This document shows, piece by piece, positions 1-10,506 of a DNA stretch of 64,000 nucleotides. The notes under the pieces were generated by a model, which made no database searches, was not told where the DNA came from, and saw nothing but the letters and a program-made list of their open reading frames with translations. Where the stretch lies: assembly GCA_963575745.1 (NCBI GenBank), contig CAUYUJ010014615.1:1930006-1994005 (forward strand), given 5' to 3'. A program made the position numbers and the translations under genes. Source of the DNA: Prorocentrum cordatum (Eukaryota > Sar > Dinophyceae > Prorocentrales > Prorocentraceae). The stretch's first letter is position 1, and each line of letters begins with the position of its first letter.

Positions 1-14
1 TGAGCTTCTCAGCG

Positions 15-913
15 TCACTCAGCGTTCTGTGAGCCTCGTTGCAACCATCTGCCGGCCCTCGACAATTCTTGGGATCTCGGGAATACGCGTAACATGGGAT
101 ATTGCTCTCTTTTCCGCGCGATTGATTGGATTGACTCCTGTTTTTCTGTTGCGCTCCTTTTCCGCGTCCACCCGTCGGGGTCTTGGATCGACCCTGCCCT
201 TTTTCGGCTTCTGTCTTTGGATCTCCCTCTGGTACCCTTATCCCGGGCAGGCGCAGCGCTGGTTTTCTTTCCCGCACTCGGCTGAGCCGGCGCGGCATTC
301 TTGGGCTTCTTGTGATTAAAAGGGCAGCCTTTCCCAGCATATGGGCAAGTTTCGCCCTGGCGCGCGTACTTGCACGTCGTCTCGCCCTTAGTCAACCCGC
401 TTTTCATGACATCAGTGGGTTTCCCCAGCTTAGCTGCCACTTCTGCCGGAGCGGCTTTGCCGCCGGCATTCCTTCGGTTGTCATTACCCCCACCTCCGCC
501 TAACCGTGCCTGTCTAGCACGCTGGCTCAGAGTACCCTCATGCACGCTGATGTTACATTCTTCTTTTTCTCGCAACATCATTTCCTCGATCTGCTCCACC
601 AGCCATTCGGAACTCTTCGTGCCATGTCCCATGTTGTCTCTTGACATGTCGTATAGTTTGCATGCAAGGTCAAGCTTGCTTGGCTTTCTGCATTCCTCAA
701 GGAAGCGTGCATGAATTGAGGCCCTCATTTCGTCAGACGGAGGTCGGGCGCCGTAGAGCTGTTGGTATACGTCTGTCCATTCATTATAGAAATGATACAG
801 GTCAGCATCTGACTTGTGGGGTCAATAACTACCTTGAAAATATCACGTGACATGCGATAATGGCCCAACTCTGATCGGACAGAGCACCAATGGCACATGG
901 CTCGTACCATCAC
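15..913 (-). pseudogene. C-terminal gag-like region with CCCH zinc finger
   Basis: Two minus-strand frames meet here. The frame 913-725 continues the capsid-like protein (CHWCSVRSELGHYRMSRD). The frame 728-15 gives 237 residues with helices near its N-terminus (LEECRKPSKLDLACKLYD), a Gly-rich linker and a clear CCCH finger, CKYARQGETCPYAGKGCPFNH (C-x8-C-x5-C-x3-H spacing by eye), followed by a basic Ser/Arg/Lys tail. CCCH fingers bind RNA. I recall, without having checked, that gag-like proteins of dinoflagellate retroelements often carry one instead of a CCHC knuckle. The frame ends at 15, so any pol region would lie outside the left edge. A +/-1 shift near 725-730 separates the two frames. 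Confidence 0.45.
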
Positions 914-3047
914 GTCCAGTTAAGAGCCTTCCCTCATTCTGGGCGCTGCACTCCATCCGTTGGATCTGTTGGAGGAAATGGATATGATGACCAGTCTGAG
1001 TACGATTTCTTCGCATCTGGTTGAATTTTTCGATCAAATTCGTAGCAATCATAAGGTCAAGCCGCTGAAAGCGCCCTGCATCTTTTAGCTGCTCATCGTC
1101 CACGGCTGGGTCCATAGCTTCCGCGATCCAGTGATGCGCTGCCTGACTCTCAGGCGAGGATCCGGCGATCGCCTGGACCGCATGCATTTGCCACCCCCTT
1201 ATGTTAGCAACGGTGGGGATATCCATTAGGTCGATTTTCTGATTGTTGCCTACCTGTCTCCATTGATCTAATGGCGTACCTTCATCAATGACAACTGGAT
1301 CCTGCGGCCCGCGAGGGCCTTGAGGTCCTCCACGGCTGCCTCCGCCATCCGAGGGCTCTGAACCCCCTGGGCTTCCTGGAGGCGACTTATGCGGTCGTTT
1401 GCCGCGATCGTCGTCACGCATAGACGTGTTCTCGGAGTTCGGAGCGTCACTCTTGTCATCCCCATTTCCGTCCTGCCCTTCGGCGCCCGACGACTTAGTC
1501 GCCATCGGTCCCGCAGAACCGTCCTTTGCGGATGGGCGGCAATTGGCGAGTGTGTTGTCGTCACTAGAACCTGTCAATTTAACATCAATTGGAAATCCAC
1601 TCTCAGGGATGCCCGGCTTAGCCGGACCCTCTAGGGCAGGACCTGGGACAGTAAAGTTATCGCGCAACAGCGGTCTTATAGGAGTGTCCCGAGACAGTAA
1701 CGGCACATCAAATGAGCTCAGAGTGAGCCCTTTATTTCGCTTCTGTTCAGCATGCGGAGTTGGATCCGTGATGATGGCTTTGAGCCTCATCGTTCCTTTC
1801 TCTGTCTCAGCTGCGTTCGCCATGGCCTCTGGTTCTCGCGCGTTGGCAGCCGACCTTTCACTCTTCCATAAATCACATTTGGAACGTCTTCTAGTGCTCG
1901 CATCGAAATGATCTTCACAAGCCGATCGGCCACAGCCGACGCAATTCCCCGTTTTCGGGCAAAAGCAAGCCGAGCAAAACTGAGCCACAATGGATCTCTC
2001 TGCTAATGTTCCCCCCCGCTCCTCGGGTGGAGAATGCGCCATCTCTCTTACCAGCAGGGTTGACGCTCCCGCATTTGCTATGTTCGTCAAGTCAGACTGC
2101 GATGGAACGGACACGGCGCCAGACGACTGAGCCGCCGATAATTGGTGCACGTTCGTCCCAGTGGGCTTAGCCGGCGGGCATTTAGCATTGCTCGATTGCA
2201 TGCGCTGAAGGGAAGTTCTGGCTTCTTCATGCGATCTAAGTTCTTCCAACTATTGATTGCTCTGGTCGGCTATCTTCGCAGCTACAGCTTGGGTGTTGAC
2301 CGCTTCCAGCCTGGCGTTTTTGAGTTCTTCTTGTAAGGTCTGCCGTTCGCGCTCCGCCTTGGCTGTAGCGATTCGTTCTCCTTCTATTCTAGCCACCGCA
2401 ACAGCCGCAGCGACCGCTTCGGCATCGACAGATTGGGCAGTGGCCGCCGCAACGGCCTACCGTTCAGAAGCTAGCATCTCGCGATATCTGTTTTCGGCTT
2501 CTACCTCCGCCTGCCGCTGAGCGGCCGCGGTCTGAAGATCCATTCGTTCCATCAGTTCTCGTTCTCGCTCCCTAGCGGCCATAGCTAGGGCGAGTCGTCC
2601 AGCCTCCAATGTTCTCCGAACTTCTTCCATGGTCGCAGTCATCTCCTCTCGATCCAGGCGGGCCCTTTCGGCCAACTGTGCTTCGCTCGCGAGGAAGTCT
2701 CGCTGGGTGTTAGCCTCGGCCAGCCTAGCCTGATCCTGGATAGTCTGCATCAGAAGATAAGTGCTATTGTGTTCTTCCATGGGAAGGCACTCGGTACACA
2801 ACCACTGGGCATTACACTTAGGGCATAATTCAGAGCATCTCTTACAAACTGGATGCTTACATGCACCTTCTGTCCGGTAGGCTTTCCCCGGACATCTGCT
2901 TTCCGCCTGAGGCGTGCAGTCAGTGTTCGGGTTCCAACATTCCTCCATTATAGAGAGGGGTACTGTTGCTTCTTGAAGTCGACCTCGCTCCTGAACTAAG
3001 TATTTTGGGTCTTCCCCTACTAGACGCATTCGATCTGGGGCGAGCAA
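843..3047 (-). pseudogene. Central gag-like region: RING-like Cys cluster, coiled coil, capsid-like part, two in-frame TAG codons
   Basis: One minus-strand frame stays readable from 3047 to 843 except for two TAG codons at 2457-2459 and 2250-2252. From the N-terminus it has a Cys-rich cluster (CPGKAY..CKHPVCKRCSELCPKC..CTEC) that resembles a RING or B-box-type zinc module. Next is a ~150-residue Glu/Arg/Ala-rich stretch with heptad character (EEVRRTLEAGRLALAMAARE), probably a coiled coil that crosses both stops. A second Cys/His motif follows (FCSACFCPKTGNCVGCGRSACEDHF), then a Gly/Pro/Asp-rich linker and a terminal helical region ending at 843. The pattern of zinc module, coiled coil, linker and capsid-like segment suggests a structural (gag-like) retroelement protein. 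The isolated stops indicate decay, or less likely readthrough. Function is inferred from layout, not from a recognised family match. Confidence 0.4.
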
Positions 3048-4186
3048 AAGTGCTTTCTGGGGGTTTGGGTACGTCTAGGAGCTCTTCATCCCTCTCGTCC
3101 TGCTTTATTAGCTCAGTGCACGAAGCTGGTTGTCCAACCATTTCCTCATCCTCACTTACAGCTGGTATAGAGGGTTGCCAGTCGCCCGAGGTGACCGCGG
3201 GACGAAAGAAACCTTCCTTCAGTGGTGAGACATTTAGGTCATAATCCTCATTTCTCTGCTTCTTGAGATGAGGTGCAGGGGTTCGGCCTGTGGACTCCCT
3301 CTCATGCTTCGCTTGAGCGTCAGTCCTGTCCGCCTGAGGCGTCAGGACACTAGTGTCTTCATCGGATCCATCTGGAGACCACCTCTCGCCTTGGGCGGGG
3401 AGGTCTTGTTCCATCATCAGGGACAGTTCTCGGCTCAAAGAGATTTCGTTGTTAATATTATCAAAATCCTCCAATGAGTTTATTTCATGTTCTTTATCAA
3501 TGGGATCATCGCTGTCCTGACCGAATTGTCCATTTAACGCTATTGAAAACGGGGGCGTCTCTATTCGCACCTGCCCACTCGCCTGGGACGCTGGGGTAAA
3601 CGCCTGCGTTCTCGCGGGCACCACCTTGCCTACTGGTTTGACCAGTGGCAGGCACGATTGTATGTGTAGCATTTGGAATCGGGCGGATGGACTCCGTCGA
3701 TTTGGCACTCCAAGACGAGAACGCACTCTGTCTAGGTCTCGCTGTTGTGCCTTTTCGTCCGTGCGGGTCTGGGGTTTGTTCCCGGTTACCAATCGGAATC
3801 CCGGAGGGAGAGACATCTACCGACATCTCTGCCACCCCTTCAGTGCTTCCGCCCCGAGATACCCGAGCGGCGATATAAGAAGGAGGAATACGGCCCTGAG
3901 TCGGGCCGCTCTCAATAGCACTCTGTCCGTCATGTTGTACAACATGCCTTTCGGCGCTTCGCGAAACGACGGGCTCGTCATCTGTCTTATCACAGCTCAT
4001 TCCCGCAGCGACTAAGTCGTGGGGCTCACCCGAAGTTCCTTTTTCTGGGTGAATTAGCCCATCGTCGACTAAGTCGCGCGTTTCGGCTGATAACCACTCT
4101 TTCCTCGGACAATCGGGATAAGATGCCAAAGGGATTAAGATCTCACGTTCACTCTGCTCAGGGAGAGAGGGGACGGGATGAGACAT
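2920..4186 (-). pseudogene. N-terminal part of a gag-like retroelement protein, frameshifted
   Basis: Two overlapping minus-strand frames (4186-3506 and 3816-2920) carry acidic, Ser/Pro-rich, non-repetitive protein sequence with balanced amino-acid use, unlike the simple-repeat frames elsewhere. The first frame gives 226 residues from MSHPVPSLPE. The second gives 298 residues from MSLPPGFRLV, ending beside a Cys-rich segment in a third frame, so at least two frameshifts are needed to join them. No catalytic domain is visible. The stretch lies directly 5' of the Cys-rich and CCCH segments on the same strand, so I read it as the disordered N-terminal part of one gag-like polyprotein. The family is not recognised with certainty, and a degenerate host gene cannot be excluded. 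No LTR was identified upstream of 4186. Confidence 0.4.
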
Positions 4187-5394
4187 CGATAAGACAAGTA
4201 TCCGTTAAGCAAGATTACTCTATCAGGAATGTGTAAGGAGGAGGCCGGCTGGCCTACGACCGACGACGCGCGACGGCCGAGGGCTGGCGCGCTCCTTTTC
4301 TCTCCTGCAAGCCAAGGCTGGCTTGTTTGAGCAATCAATACAGCTGCAGGATGCAGCAGTAGTTCAGGCAGGCAGTGCGAAGCATGCAAGTTATCTTAAG
4401 TTCTAATTGAATATGAGGCGGAGAGGAGCATATTTACTCGCAGAGCTACCAGCCAATGCTACGAGCCAGGGCGCGCAAACCCCAAAACATGTTTTACAGC
4501 GCGAGCCGCCCGAGTTAGTCCTGACTCCTGCTGCAGTGGTCAAGATCGAGCACGCGCGGAGTACGAATGTATGTGATTGTCGGAGTGTGTTACCAGGTTG
4601 ATACCTGCGAGCCGAAAGATGCAGCGGGCACATGAAAGGATAAGAAAGGTAGGGATTCCGGTGAAAGAGGAGGAGGAGGAGGACAACGACGACGATGAAA
4701 AGGAGGGGAAGGACGAGGGCGACGAGGACGAAAAGCACGAGGAGGAGGACGAGGAGGACTAAGCGCAAACGTAAACTGTCGGAGCGCGGGGCGCAAACAC
4801 GAGCTCTCGGAGGACTCCCAGGGGCGGCACAGGAGGCACCACCAGGGGAAGGCGGCGGCGCCGGTCCGAGAGATCCGCGCGGACCTCCGAAGCTTGTCGT
4901 GTCGTGGCAAGCTGTGCATCAGTTTCTGAAGCAGTCGGAGCTAGGACAGAAGAGCATCCTTCAAGAACGCGAGACCCTCCGACGGCCAAAACACACAGAG
5001 CATCCGAGAATATCCTCCCCAGGATGCACGAGGACATCCAACAGACGCAAACAACGTCAGGGTACCCTCCCCGAACCGACCTCGATCTTATACCTCGGTT
5101 CGACTGTGCCGCGTGAGCCGTTCAAGCTTGAGCCATCGCCACGAACGACCGCGGCTCTTCGATGGCGCGGATCGTTGGATGTCGGGCAGTGCCTGGCCGC
5201 CGCCGGCGCTCAGCCTCGGGCGCCCGCGCTGGCGTCGCCGCCGTGTCGACACCGCGCGCACCTGCCGAATGCTGATTTGTCTGCTTCGGAAAAAACACAC
5301 ACACACACACACCTGCCGAGGGCTTGTGTTTTTTTGTTCCCCGCCGTGTGTGTGTGTGTGTGTTTGTTTGTTTTTTGTGTGTTCTTTTTCCCAC
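4187..5394. other. Region without a recognisable gene; GA-rich patch 4660-4760
   Basis: Both strands have only short or low-complexity frames. Positions 4660-4760 are an imperfect GA/GAC-rich run that encodes Glu/Asp on the plus strand. The missing last exon of the COX6B-like gene should lie on the minus strand below 5394, but no convincing Trp-initiated exon was found. Its intron contains opposed (CA)n near 5294-5313 and (TG)n near 5345-5365. Confidence 0.5.
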
Positions 5395-5749
5395 GTCCTC
5401 CATCTGGGACTCCGGGCACGCGCACTGAGCGCGGAAGTACTGGTACTTGCAGCGCGTGTCCTCCTCGCCCAGCTCGCGGGAGCAGCGGCAGAACTGCACG
5501 AAGCGCAGGAGGCAGTGAGTCATCTGGTTCGTGATCGACAGGAAGCGCGGGTCGTCCATGTGCGGGTACCTTGAGGTCTGGTGCCATCACGGATCAATCC
5601 AGTTCTCAGAATGCCTCCGAAAGATGGGGTCTTGGGTCATGGTGGTGATTTTCCCGATGTTGCAATTTTTCGTAATGTCGGATCTCAGGGTACTGGGCGT
5701 TCACGAAGTCGAGGTTCTGGGTGAAGCGCTTCTCGTCCTTGGTAGACAT
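5395..5749 (-). CDS. COX6B: Cytochrome c oxidase subunit VIb-like (COX6B), two exons seen, 3' exon missing
   Basis: COX6B is a small intermembrane-space subunit of mitochondrial complex IV, stabilised by a twin CX9C-CX10C disulfide hairpin. Exon 1 (5749-5694) starts MSTKDEKRFTQNLDF. A 124-nt intron (5693-5570) begins GTACCC and ends CTCAAG. Exon 2 (5569-5395) restores the frame exactly and gives QYPHMDDPRFLSITNQ, then HC-x9-C and C-x10-C (Cys at spliced residues 38, 48, 59 and 70), then CPESQMED. The DPRF..NQ..HC opening, the twin-Cys spacing and the CPESQ.ED ending are hallmarks of the family. The frame then meets a GT donor (GTGGGA at 5394), just where the family's Trp-containing tail should follow. 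That last ~10-residue exon was not found. The 77 residues seen compare with about 86 for animal COX6B. The start was chosen because it follows a plausible short 5' UTR. Two extra Cys beside the canonical four are unusual. Confidence 0.82.
5570..5693 (-). other. Intron 1 of the COX6B-like gene, 124 nt, GT-AG
   Basis: On the minus strand the intron runs from GTACCCTGAG to ACCTCAAG. Splicing joins CA to GTACCCGCAC and preserves the reading frame (AQ/YPHMDD). The hexamer GTACCC occurs both at the donor and immediately after the acceptor, so it flanks the intron as a direct repeat. Unspliced, both frames stop at once (TGA at the end of the exon-1 frame at 5606, and TGA just upstream of the exon-2 frame). 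Confidence 0.75.
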
Positions 5750-5811
5750 CTCGCCTGTGACCCCTCGAAAATTATTCCTGGGGTAGTCTTTTGGGTTGTC
5801 TGTGCTGCACG

Positions 5812-5820
5812 CTTGAGCCA
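5812..5820 (-). promoter_or_regulatory. Possible relict spliced-leader 3' end upstream of the COX6B-like start
   Basis: The minus strand reads TGGCTCAAG, identical to the last nine bases of the dinoflagellate spliced leader. It lies 62 nt upstream of the chosen ATG, a plausible 5'-UTR length. A 9-mer match is expected about once per window by chance, and the same 9-mer also occurs at 5127-5135, so the assignment is tentative. Confidence 0.25.
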
Positions 5821-5987
5821 GAGTTTGCCCTTCAACCAAAATCGCTACAAAGGGTCGGCCAGTGAAGAAGCAACTCTTATTCTAAATCCACGTAGTCTTT
5901 CATGATAGCTGAAATTGTCAGGTGGGCCTCCCGAGCTAATCTACCATCAATCCTCCTGCTCCTCCTCCTGCTCCTCCTCCTCCTGCT

Positions 5988-6590
<603 letters not shown>

Positions 6591-6594
6591 CGCT

Positions 6595-7480
6595 GCCTCC
6601 CTTGTCCTCTTCCTCCTCCCTTGGCGTGGGGACCTCTGGAGACCTCCACGGACCATCCCGGATCCGAAAGAGGCCGCTCCGAGGCCCAGATTGAAGAGAG
6701 AAATTGGCCGCCACGAAGACGTGCGCGATGCTTGGAGGTCTGGGGAGGCGTGTGACTTCGCGCCCCCTGCAGGTGACCCGGGAGCCCAGAAATCCGAGAT
6801 CGCGGCTTTTGTCACGACGATCGTGTGTCGCTAGAGGTGGTCCATGGCCCGAAGTGTCCCCAACTCTTCGTGCCATTTTGGAGCCCCTGGGGCCCTCTGG
6901 GCCTCGTGACAGGGTGCTCTGGAGGCTGTGGGGTCCCTCTTGGAAATCCTGGGGACACCTTGCGCCAAGAACGCTTCTGGCAAGACTGGTCACGTGGACC
7001 CCCGAAATCCCAACCTCCTGCCTGGGGCCTGTTTTTTCAGCCAATATCGTTTCCAACGGCCAAGCACCCAGAACGGGCGCCGAGGATCGACATCGCGGAA
7101 GAGATGGCCACCTTGAACGAAGGCTTGGCTGCTGACGATGTGGGAACACTGAGGCCAGCGTTCCCAAACTATCCTGAGATCTGACGTCGCGGCGCGAAAA
7201 CAGTCAGCAGCAAACCAAAACAAATCATGGAACTATAGATCACATTTTTCTGCGGCACTCTCGGGACAGATCGGCAACACGCTGCCAGAACGAGGACAGG
7301 ACCGGGCGAGGACACACCGAGAACCTCTGAGATCCGGCGGCTCTGGTGGATGCCTCGCGCGCCGCGGCCTTCCCGGAACGCTCCGGAACCCCCCGAGAGC
7401 GCTCTGGAGCGCTCTGGAACGCCCTCGCACGGGCCGCAGGGCATCCAGGCGCTGGAACGCGCCCCGTGCCCAACGCGGAG
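6595..7480. other. Non-repetitive stretch without a supported gene
   Basis: About 890 bp of mixed sequence between the CAT and GGA arrays. Frames of 60-140 codons exist on both strands, but none shows a domain, conserved motif or consistent splice structure that I can support. Confidence 0.4.
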
Positions 7481-7482
7481 AA

Positions 7483-8050
7483 GGGGGAGGAGGAGGAGGA
7501 GGAGGGGGAGGAGGAGGGGGAGGGGGAGGGGGAGGAGGAGGAGGAGGAGGAGGAGGAGGAGGAGGAGGAGGAGGAGGAGGAGGAGGAGGAGGGAGGAGGA
7601 GGAGGAGGAGGAGGAGGAGGAGGAGGAGGAGGAGGAGGAGGGGAGGAGGAGGAGGAGGAGGAGGAGGAGGAGGAGGAGGAGGAGGAGGAGGAGGAGGAGG
7701 AGGAGGAGGGGAGGAGGAGGAGGGGTAGGAGGAGGAGGGGGAGGAGGAGGGGAGGGGGAGGGGGTGGGCAAGGGTGGGGGGGGAGGAGGAGGAGGGAGAG
7801 GAGGCTGGAGGAGGAGGAGGAGGAGGAGGAGGAGGAGGAGGAGGAGGAGGAGGAGGAAGGAGGAGGAGGAGGAGGAGGAGGAGGAGGAGGAGGAGGAGGA
7901 GGGGAGGAGGAGGAGGAGGAGGAGGAGGAGGAGGAGGAGGAGGGGGTGGGCAAGGGTGGGGGGGGGGGAGGTAGGAGAGGAGGAGGAGGAGGGGAGGAGG
8001 AGGAGGAGGAGGAGGAGGAGGGAGGAGGAGAGAGGATGAGGAGGTGGATG
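7483..8050. repeat. (GGA)n purine array with internal duplication
   Basis: About 560 bp of GGA repeats. A G-rich interruption (GGGGGTGGGCAAGGGTGGGGGG) occurs twice, near 7762 and 7944, showing that a ~180-bp block was duplicated within the array. Confidence 0.95.
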
Positions 8051-8630
8051 AGAGGGAGGAGCGCCGCCCGCGCGCCCTTGCCCGCACGCGCCCCCGGGGA
8101 GCCGCGGCGGCGGCCCCTCCCGGGCCGGGTGCCCAGGCGAGGACCGCCCAGATCCTCCTCTCTCCTCTCCTCCTCTCCTCCCCTCTCTCCTCCTCCTCCT
8201 CCTCCCTCCTCCTCCTCCCTCCTCCCCCTCCTCCCCCCCTCCCCCTCCTCCTCCTCCTCCCCCTCCAAAGTCAGGCGGGCAGTGCGCGGCCCGCAGCAGC
8301 AGACCGGCAAGAGAGACGCCGCGCCCAGATCTCGGAGCAGGAGCGCCCTTGCCCGCACGCCCTGCAGCACGCGCCCCCCAGGAGCATCGGCTGCGGCCCT
8401 TCCCAGGGCTCTTCCCGGGACCATTTCCCTCCTCCTCCTCCTCCTCCTCCTTCTCCTTCTTCCTCCTCCTCCTCCTTCTCCTCCGTCTCCTCCTCCTCCC
8501 TCCTCCCTCCTGCCTCCTCCCTCCTGCCTCCTCCCTCCTCCCTCCTTTGAGGGAGGGAGGAAGGAGAAGGAGGAGGGAGGAAGGAGGAAGGAGGAAGGAG
8601 GAGGAGGAGGAGGGTCAGAGGCACGCACCA
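8050..8630. repeat. Duplicated GC-rich block with (TCC)n runs, then a GA run
   Basis: A GC-rich block with CGCCCTTGCCCGCACGC occurs near 8072-8100 and again near 8344-8372, each followed by a TCC-rich tract (8150-8270 and 8427-8545). A GGAGGAAGGA run follows at 8548-8615. The pyrimidine tracts oppose the purine array at 7483-8050, so the strand can fold back. Confidence 0.8.
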
Positions 8631-8679
8631 TTTCAGGCACTCGGAGCCGTGGGGGGCAGTGCCAGAAGGGGACAAGATC

Positions 8680-9272
8680 AGTCGGCATCGAATTGGAGAT
8701 CGGGCGGAATCGGAATAGGTGCCGGATCGTGCTCCGTCGCCACGCAGTCGGAATCGAATCGAGTCGGACGCGCCGCAATGCACAACAGTGCCATGCAAAC
8801 ATCGAGCCGCACCGGACCGTCGGAATATCGGAATCGCACTGGATCGAACCGGCCGAACTCGATAGCGCAGCGAATCGACAAGATCGACATGGGGTGAAGG
8901 AACATCGCGGTAAACAGCCTCTGGAAGATGGAAGCGTCAGCTTCTGGATGGCCTCGCCCACTAGCCCCACCTTTGAGAACCCCCCCCCTCTGCGAACCGC
9001 CGACCGCTCGTGCGTGCATGTCTGTATGTGAGAAAAGAAAAGACCAGGATTAATTTCGATCCGATCGATCCGATGCGATATTGAGTTCGGCAGGCTCGAT
9101 CCTGTTTGATTACGATATTCCGGCGATCCGATGTCGCCCGATACTTGCATGGCGCTGCTGAACATCCTGACGCGTCCGATTTGATTCGCTTCCGACTCCG
9201 TGCCGATGCGGCCCGATCCGACGAACATTCCGAGTCGATCCGTTTTTTCAGTTCGATGCTGGCTGGCCCTGG
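8680..9272. repeat. Diverged inverted repeat pair (arms 8690-8890 and 9055-9265)
   Basis: The left arm read on plus and the right arm read on minus share long blocks such as CGGAATATCG, GCCATGCAA, GGATCGA and CCGAACTC in the same order. Translated, the left arm gives SEYRNRTGSNRPNSIAQRID and the right arm gives PEYRNQTGSSLPNSISHRID. The arms are rich in TCGGAATCG-like units, so this may be an old inverted minisatellite or a foldback element. A coding origin is possible but unproven. Confidence 0.65.
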
Positions 9273-9307
9273 AGACGAAGGAGACGGGAGGGGAGAGGAG
9301 AGAGTTG

Positions 9308-9511
9308 TTGGAGGCCTGGAAATTAGCACCAACACCAACACGGGGGGGTTGCCTCCACAAGGGGAAGATGATCCTGGATTTCGGTGTTGGTGGTAATATT
9401 TCGGCCACCCTGGAAGCCAGAATATTACCACCATCACCGAGATGGGGATCTTCCCTCGATGAGCGCACCGCCGAAAGTGGTGTTGGTGCCAACCTCTAGG
9501 CCTGAGAGATT
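9308..9511. mobile_element. Foldback / MITE-like ~200-bp imperfect palindrome
   Basis: The two halves are imperfect reverse complements about a centre near 9410. GGTGGTAATATT pairs with AATATTACCACC at the centre, GGGGAAGAT with the right-arm complement, GCACCAACACCA with TGGTGTTGGTGC, and AGGCCT with AGGCCT at the tips. A stable cruciform is expected. No transposase is present, so a non-autonomous foldback element is the simplest reading. Confidence 0.65.
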
Positions 9512-9654
9512 TGGTCTCGGATGTAGCCTCAGGCCGCGGGCTCGCCGCCCGCGCCGCAGCCTTCCAGGGGAGCGAGGTCTGGCCAGCGCGGGACACGGGC
9601 AGCTCGGCCCAACGCGGAGAACGGCGACCGGCTGCGTTACTGAGGCACTCAGCG

Positions 9655-9786
9655 AAGGAGAGGTCGAGAGAGAGAGGGGAGTGAACGCAGAAATACACAG
9701 AAATAAAAGAGAGCGCGAGAGAGTGAGAGAGAGAGAGAGCGAGAGAAAGAGAGAGAGAGAGAGAGAAGAGAAAGAGAGAGAGGGAT
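9655..9786. repeat. GA-rich microsatellite
   Basis: An imperfect (GA)n tract of about 130 bp. Confidence 0.9.
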
Positions 9787-9879
9787 AAAATAACAAACCA
9801 ACTGTTTAAAAACCATAATTATTTTGCTTCGAACGATCCCCATCGAAACCGTCGGCATGTGTTCCCAAGTCTCGTAATA

Positions 9880-10400
9880 TTTGTTACTGTGGCCAGCCTG
9901 AGCTCGGCGCGCACGTCGCGTTTGATAGGACGCCGCTACTCGATCGCTGCTGCATTCCACCATCACGTTCTGTTTGATTCTGTTCTGTTCTATACACATA
10001 CGGTTTGTTATACTCTGTTCTCGACGGGACGGCGTGACGTCGTGAGGCCTGTCACATGCGACATGTCATCCAATCGGTCGTTGCTGCGCCTGTTTGTTCC
10101 TGTGGCTCGCCTGTACTCGGCGCGCATGCTGCGATTGATAAGGCACCGTTACTCGGTCACTGCTGAATTCTACCATGCTCTACTATGTTGTGTTCACGTT
10201 TGTACTTTGCTATCGAACTCTATTCAGTTCGGTTCTGTTCTGGACGGACTGGCGTGACGTCATGACGCCTGTCACATTTTATACATCATCATACTGGTCG
10301 TTGCTGCGCCTGGTTGATCCTGTGGCCAGCCTGGCCTCTGCGCGCACGTCGCCTGTGGCAGGAAGCCGTTAATCGGTCGCTGTTGGAATCATTCGATTGC
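9880..10400. repeat. Three tandem ~215-bp units
   Basis: The segment around GGCGCGCACGTCGC recurs at about 9905, 10115 and 10336 (spacing ~210 and ~221 bp). Each is followed by a CGTTACTCGGTC-like block and a TTCTGTT-rich tail; two units also contain GCGTGACGTC followed by GCCTGTCACAT. In the plus frames the units read SARTSRLIGRRYSI, SARMLRLIRHRYSV and SARTSPVAGSR. No coding role is evident. Confidence 0.7.
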
Positions 10401-10506
10401 ACTGTGTTCTGTTTTGTCCTTCTATTCTGTAATGTCACAGGTATCCTGCTATGTGGTGCTACTTTTAGCTCCCATCTAACGTATTCGACTCAGCAACATA
10501 TTCGAC

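Noticed and set aside
5127-5135. Second TGGCTCAAG as a spliced-leader relic
   Set aside because: Nine bases only, no start codon in a fitting position downstream on minus, and expected about once by chance.
7346-9031. 561-codon Glu/Gly/Arg frame on plus and a 750-codon frame on minus
   Set aside because: Both are produced by stop-free GGA/TCC arrays joined to GC-rich DNA; no domain is present.
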